A DNA stretch of 64,000 nucleotides from Halococcus sediminicola (lineage in GTDB: Archaea; Halobacteriota; Halobacteria; Halobacteriales; Halococcaceae). Of this stretch, positions 61,454 to 64,000 are shown one piece after another (the first letter of the stretch is position 1; the number at the start of each line of letters is the position of its first letter). The translations under genes were made by a program, and so were the position numbers. Where the stretch lies: contig NZ_BBMP01000005.1 in assembly GCF_000755245.1 (NCBI RefSeq), positions 62,001-126,000 on the forward strand, in the 5' to 3' direction. Below the pieces are notes generated by a model. That model was given only the letters and a program-made list of their open reading frames with translations. It had not been told where the DNA came from and did no database searches.

Positions 61454-62524
61454 TCACCTGGAGCAGTCCCAGTGGAATTCAAGACTCACTGAACCGTCGG
61501 CCGTAGGCTCCGTGTCGTCATCGGAAGCAACGACATGGTGTGGAGATGGAAATCGAACATCGTTCCCGTTCGCTACCAGTTTTATCTCATCACTTTCAGG
61601 GAGGATTCTCTTGGCTCTATGCACTGCCTCGACAATGTCCTGGGAATCTGCTGTGTTGGCCCTGCCGGCTTCGCTGTTGGTCCGTGCTGCCCTCGTTACT
61701 GGCTCAATATCGACATCCGCGCTCCGGTTCGAGAGGACGGCGTTGACAGCGACGCCAACCAAGATAATCAGCCCGCTAAAATAAAGCCACGTCAGCAGCA
61801 CGAGAACACCCGCAATCGCACTACTCTCTGGTGATTTGAACTGTGTATATAGCCGGAATACTGACTCGAACGTGGTCAGTCCAACGGCGGTCACGAACAC
61901 ACCAGGCAGGATTTCTTTCAGTGTCACGTCGGTGTCCGGGAAAATGTAATACATTGGGACGAACGTGACTGCTAACCCGATGATGAGGACTACCGGACGG
62001 ATGACGGTCGCAATCACTCCCGGATCGACGCTCGAGAGAATCGAATTGATTGCCAATCCTGCCACTAACGCAAGTCCAAATGTCAGAAACACCACTACCC
62101 CGTCGGTGAGCTGATCGGCGAAGGTATTCGCTGATCCCGTCTCGTAAATATCCGAAAACGCGGTGTCGAGCCCACGAAAAATCCGGAGGGTTCCCCATAG
62201 CAGCACTCCCAGCCCGAGGATCGAGAGTCCCGTGGATGTCCCGGCAGTTTCGAGTTGGCCGATGAGAATCCCACCAGTGCTTGGTGTGAGAACCCGTTTG
62301 GCAAACGAGATGAACGCCGTTTCGAGACTTCGGTCCCCCACAGTCGAGATGATCGTCAGCACTAATACCAACAGTGGCAGCATCGACACGAACGCGTGGT
62401 AGGCGATGCTGCCCGCCATGAACGTCACTTTCTCTGTGCGGAGTTCGTGCACGACTGCACGAAGAACGTCCATCGAACGGCCAAAACGGCTCATATCGAG
62501 TCGGTCAGCGAGTGACTGCATCAT
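61454..62524 (-). CDS. YihY/BrkB-family membrane protein
   Basis: 356 aa from ATG 62524 (a longer frame to 62569 is rejected). Six membrane segments follow a cytoplasmic N-terminus. The family marker TFMAGSIAYHAFVSMLPLLV is present, with further helices such as GVVVFLTFGLALVAGLAINS and GVLVLLTWLYFSGLIILVGV. The C-terminal ~80 residues are soluble and acidic. The family was once misnamed ribonuclease BN; the real function is unknown, with links to virulence and envelope integrity in bacteria. Confidence 0.9.
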   Translation of the reverse strand: MMQSLADRLDMSRFGRSMDVLRAVVHELRTEKVTFMAGSIAYHAFVSMLPLLVLVLTIISTVGDRSLETAFISFAKRVLTPSTGGILIGQLETAGTSTGLSILGLGVLLWGTLRIFRGLDTAFSDIYETGSANTFADQLTDGVVVFLTFGLALVAGLAINSILSSVDPGVIATVIRPVVLIIGLAVTFVPMYYIFPDTDVTLKEILPGVFVTAVGLTTFESVFRLYTQFKSPESSAIAGVLVLLTWLYFSGLIILVGVAVNAVLSNRSADVDIEPVTRAARTNSEAGRANTADSQDIVEAVHRAKRILPESDEIKLVANGNDVRFPSPHHVVASDDDTEPTADGSVSLEFHWDCSR

Positions 62525-62671
62525 GGTTCCCGGCTTGTAGAACAGCCACAATAATACGACCGATTTCAACAGTGTGTCCGGCTGCTTCCGTGAAGTCTTC
62601 GAATCGGGCGATTAGCTTTAGAGCCGTCCTCTAAAAGGGTCCGGGAACCCTTTGCTTTGTGTTCGATGCAG

Positions 62672-63727
62672 TCAGTCGTCCATCGATCCCGGTGACTCGA
62701 AGCTATCGTCTGACTCGGTCTCCGAATCCTCGGCGACGTCCGACGCACTACTCCGCGCACTCGACATCCAGTCGTCGATGTTTGCGGCGACGTAGTCCTT
62801 GCTGCCCCAACCGACGCCGATGCCGACCGCGAGCGCGAGTGCCACTCCAAGCGCACCGAAAAAGGCTGTAACGACCGTGGTGAACAGCGTCGTCAGCACG
62901 TCCGTGTCGAATCCTACCGTATCCAACGCGATCGTGATCGTGATGTAGTAGACGAACAGCTTCACTGCGAGTCCCGCGAGAGTGGTCAGCCGGCTTGCAT
63001 CGGTGCTGGCGACAATGCCTTCGAGGAGATCCGCAACGAAAACCCCCACAACCAGAACAAGCAGTCCACCGATCAACGCCGGGGCGAAGGCAGCGAACTC
63101 GTTCAACAGTTGCGAGAGCGCTGGAATTCCAAGGGTATCCGCCGCTGCCAGGAGCGCGAGGAAGTACACGACGTACTCAACGAGTTTCCCGACTGCGTTT
63201 CCAACCCCACCCGTGGAGGTGGTGACGCCTTCCAGGGGCGTGCCACGGGCGTAGCCATCGAGCCCGAACCCACTGACGATATTCGCGATAATATCGCCGA
63301 GGTTCCGCCCAATCACGAACCCGATCACCAGAATGATGACCGCTGAGAAGATAATAGGGAGGAACGCACCGATGTCCGAGAGCAGTTGCGAAAGGATTGC
63401 GATCCCGAGTACGTCTGCCGCAGCAAGGAACGCATAGAAGTAGACAATATACGCGATCAGCGTCCCAATCGAACTCGCCACGCCGGTATCACTTTCGAGT
63501 GGTGTTCCGCGAGTGTAGTTCGAGAGTCCAATCTTTTCGAGAATGCGAGTTACGACACCACCAAGAACTCGGCCGAGAATCCAGCCGATCAGTAGAATGA
63601 CGATTGCACCGATAACCGCTGGTATGAACCCGATGATGTTTGCGACGGTATCTTGCAAGAAATTCGGAACTTGGGCCTGCAAGGCGGTACGACTTATGAG
63701 CGCGGGTGGAGTTATCATCGATTTCAT
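62672..63727 (-). CDS. TM-helix-repeat (MscS-related) membrane protein
   Basis: 351 aa. Four copies of a transmembrane-helix repeat appear: IIGFIPAVIGAIVILLIGWI then LGRVLGGVVTRILEKIGLSN; further units at ~105-140, ~195-235 and ~265-305, each followed by an amphipathic segment and a TRGTPLE or ARGTPLEG-type turn. This is the conserved TM helix family (PF05552) found at the N-terminus of some MscS-like channels, here without the channel domain. The C-terminal tail (SSARSSASDVAEDSETE) is acidic and disordered. It probably forms an oligomeric membrane assembly in osmotic response. Confidence 0.88.
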   Translation of the reverse strand: MKSMITPPALISRTALQAQVPNFLQDTVANIIGFIPAVIGAIVILLIGWILGRVLGGVVTRILEKIGLSNYTRGTPLESDTGVASSIGTLIAYIVYFYAFLAAADVLGIAILSQLLSDIGAFLPIIFSAVIILVIGFVIGRNLGDIIANIVSGFGLDGYARGTPLEGVTTSTGGVGNAVGKLVEYVVYFLALLAAADTLGIPALSQLLNEFAAFAPALIGGLLVLVVGVFVADLLEGIVASTDASRLTTLAGLAVKLFVYYITITIALDTVGFDTDVLTTLFTTVVTAFFGALGVALALAVGIGVGWGSKDYVAANIDDWMSSARSSASDVAEDSETESDDSFESPGSMDD

Positions 63728-64000
63728 CTCCTCTCACATCCAATGGTTTTGAGAGCTATCCAGTGGATGCAACTCCGGGTTTGAACGCTTCTCTAATAAA
63801 ATAGTGTGGTAGTTTATAATTGAATGATAGGTGCGAGCACCGATTGTATTGTTCAACGATGGATTTGATACCGGTATTGTTCAATTCGAATCTGTCAACG
63901 ACTGTGTGATCCAGCCCCGTACTTGTTGTATTCTGTCGGCAGAGCTCGCAATTTCTGATAATACTGGATACGTGAAATCCTGTGAGTGATAGAGGTACTC
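63728..64000. other. AT-rich end of window, no gene seen
   Basis: Upstream of the TM-helix-repeat gene; AT-rich and without open frames of note. It should hold that gene's promoter. Confidence 0.45.

Noticed and set aside
1-64000. CRISPR arrays, tRNA or rRNA genes
   Set aside because: I scanned for regularly spaced repeats, the tRNA T-arm pattern and conserved rRNA segments, and saw none. A dedicated search (tRNAscan-SE, CRISPR finder) could confirm.

Overview
The window looks like a haloarchaeal replicon, probably a plasmid, megaplasmid or accessory chromosomal region. The proteins are acidic. It carries an archaeal TFB, bacterio-opsin-activator-type (HTH-10), Lrp/AsnC and TrmB-like regulators, a dodecin, Tat-type signal peptides and apparently leaderless genes. 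I see no rRNA, tRNA, CRISPR array, cas interference genes, replication initiator or origin.

Layout. 0.3-5.2 kb: a tiny zinc-ribbon gene with a dodecin, a secreted M14 carboxypeptidase, a divergent winged-helix/unknown pair around a perfect operator palindrome, and a FAD oxidoreductase. 5.6-27.0 kb: a dense nuclease and defence island. It holds a possible PD-(D/E)XK protein, an HNH nuclease with winged helices, an EEP-fold protein lacking its metal-binding Glu, an SRA-like-HNH endonuclease, and a tandem SF2 helicase / AddB-like / Cas4-like / AddA-like set. Convergent to that set is a two-gene CARF + PIN-like operon, followed by a NucS-like nuclease with a PUA/EVE-like domain, an SRA-EVE-HNH endonuclease and a DUF4268-type nuclease. 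The island lies between two direct copies of a ~180-bp non-coding repeat (2.44 and 27.55 kb). A frameshifted tyrosine integrase sits just outside the right copy.

29.6-42.2 kb: a catabolic and uptake block. An Lrp/AsnC regulator is followed by one long minus-strand transcription unit, in order solute-binding protein, two permeases, two ATPases, DUF917, HyuA-type hydantoinase/oxoprolinase, DUF917, DUF917. A divergent HpcH/HpaI aldolase follows. 42.2-48.8 kb: scrap from mobile elements (integrase fragment, IS110 fragment, hairpins, degenerate IS) and AT-rich genes of likely foreign origin: an unknown protein, an aminotransferase, an NhaC-family antiporter and an isoaspartyl peptidase/asparaginase.

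48.9-64 kb: a SHOCT membrane protein, TFB, TetR, a fused osmC/regulator pseudogene cut by a 151-bp inverted-repeat element, an HTH-10 regulator, a second zinc-ribbon + dodecin module (with an 82-bp MITE-like insertion), an S9 peptidase, an MFS transporter, a YihY-type membrane protein and a TM-helix-repeat (MscS-like) protein.

The strongest candidate for an undescribed system is the 12.0-23.0 kb block. An AddAB-like three-subunit helicase-nuclease, unusual for archaea, has an SF2 helicase upstream and a CARF sensor/PIN effector pair end to end with it, all inside a repeat-bounded island.
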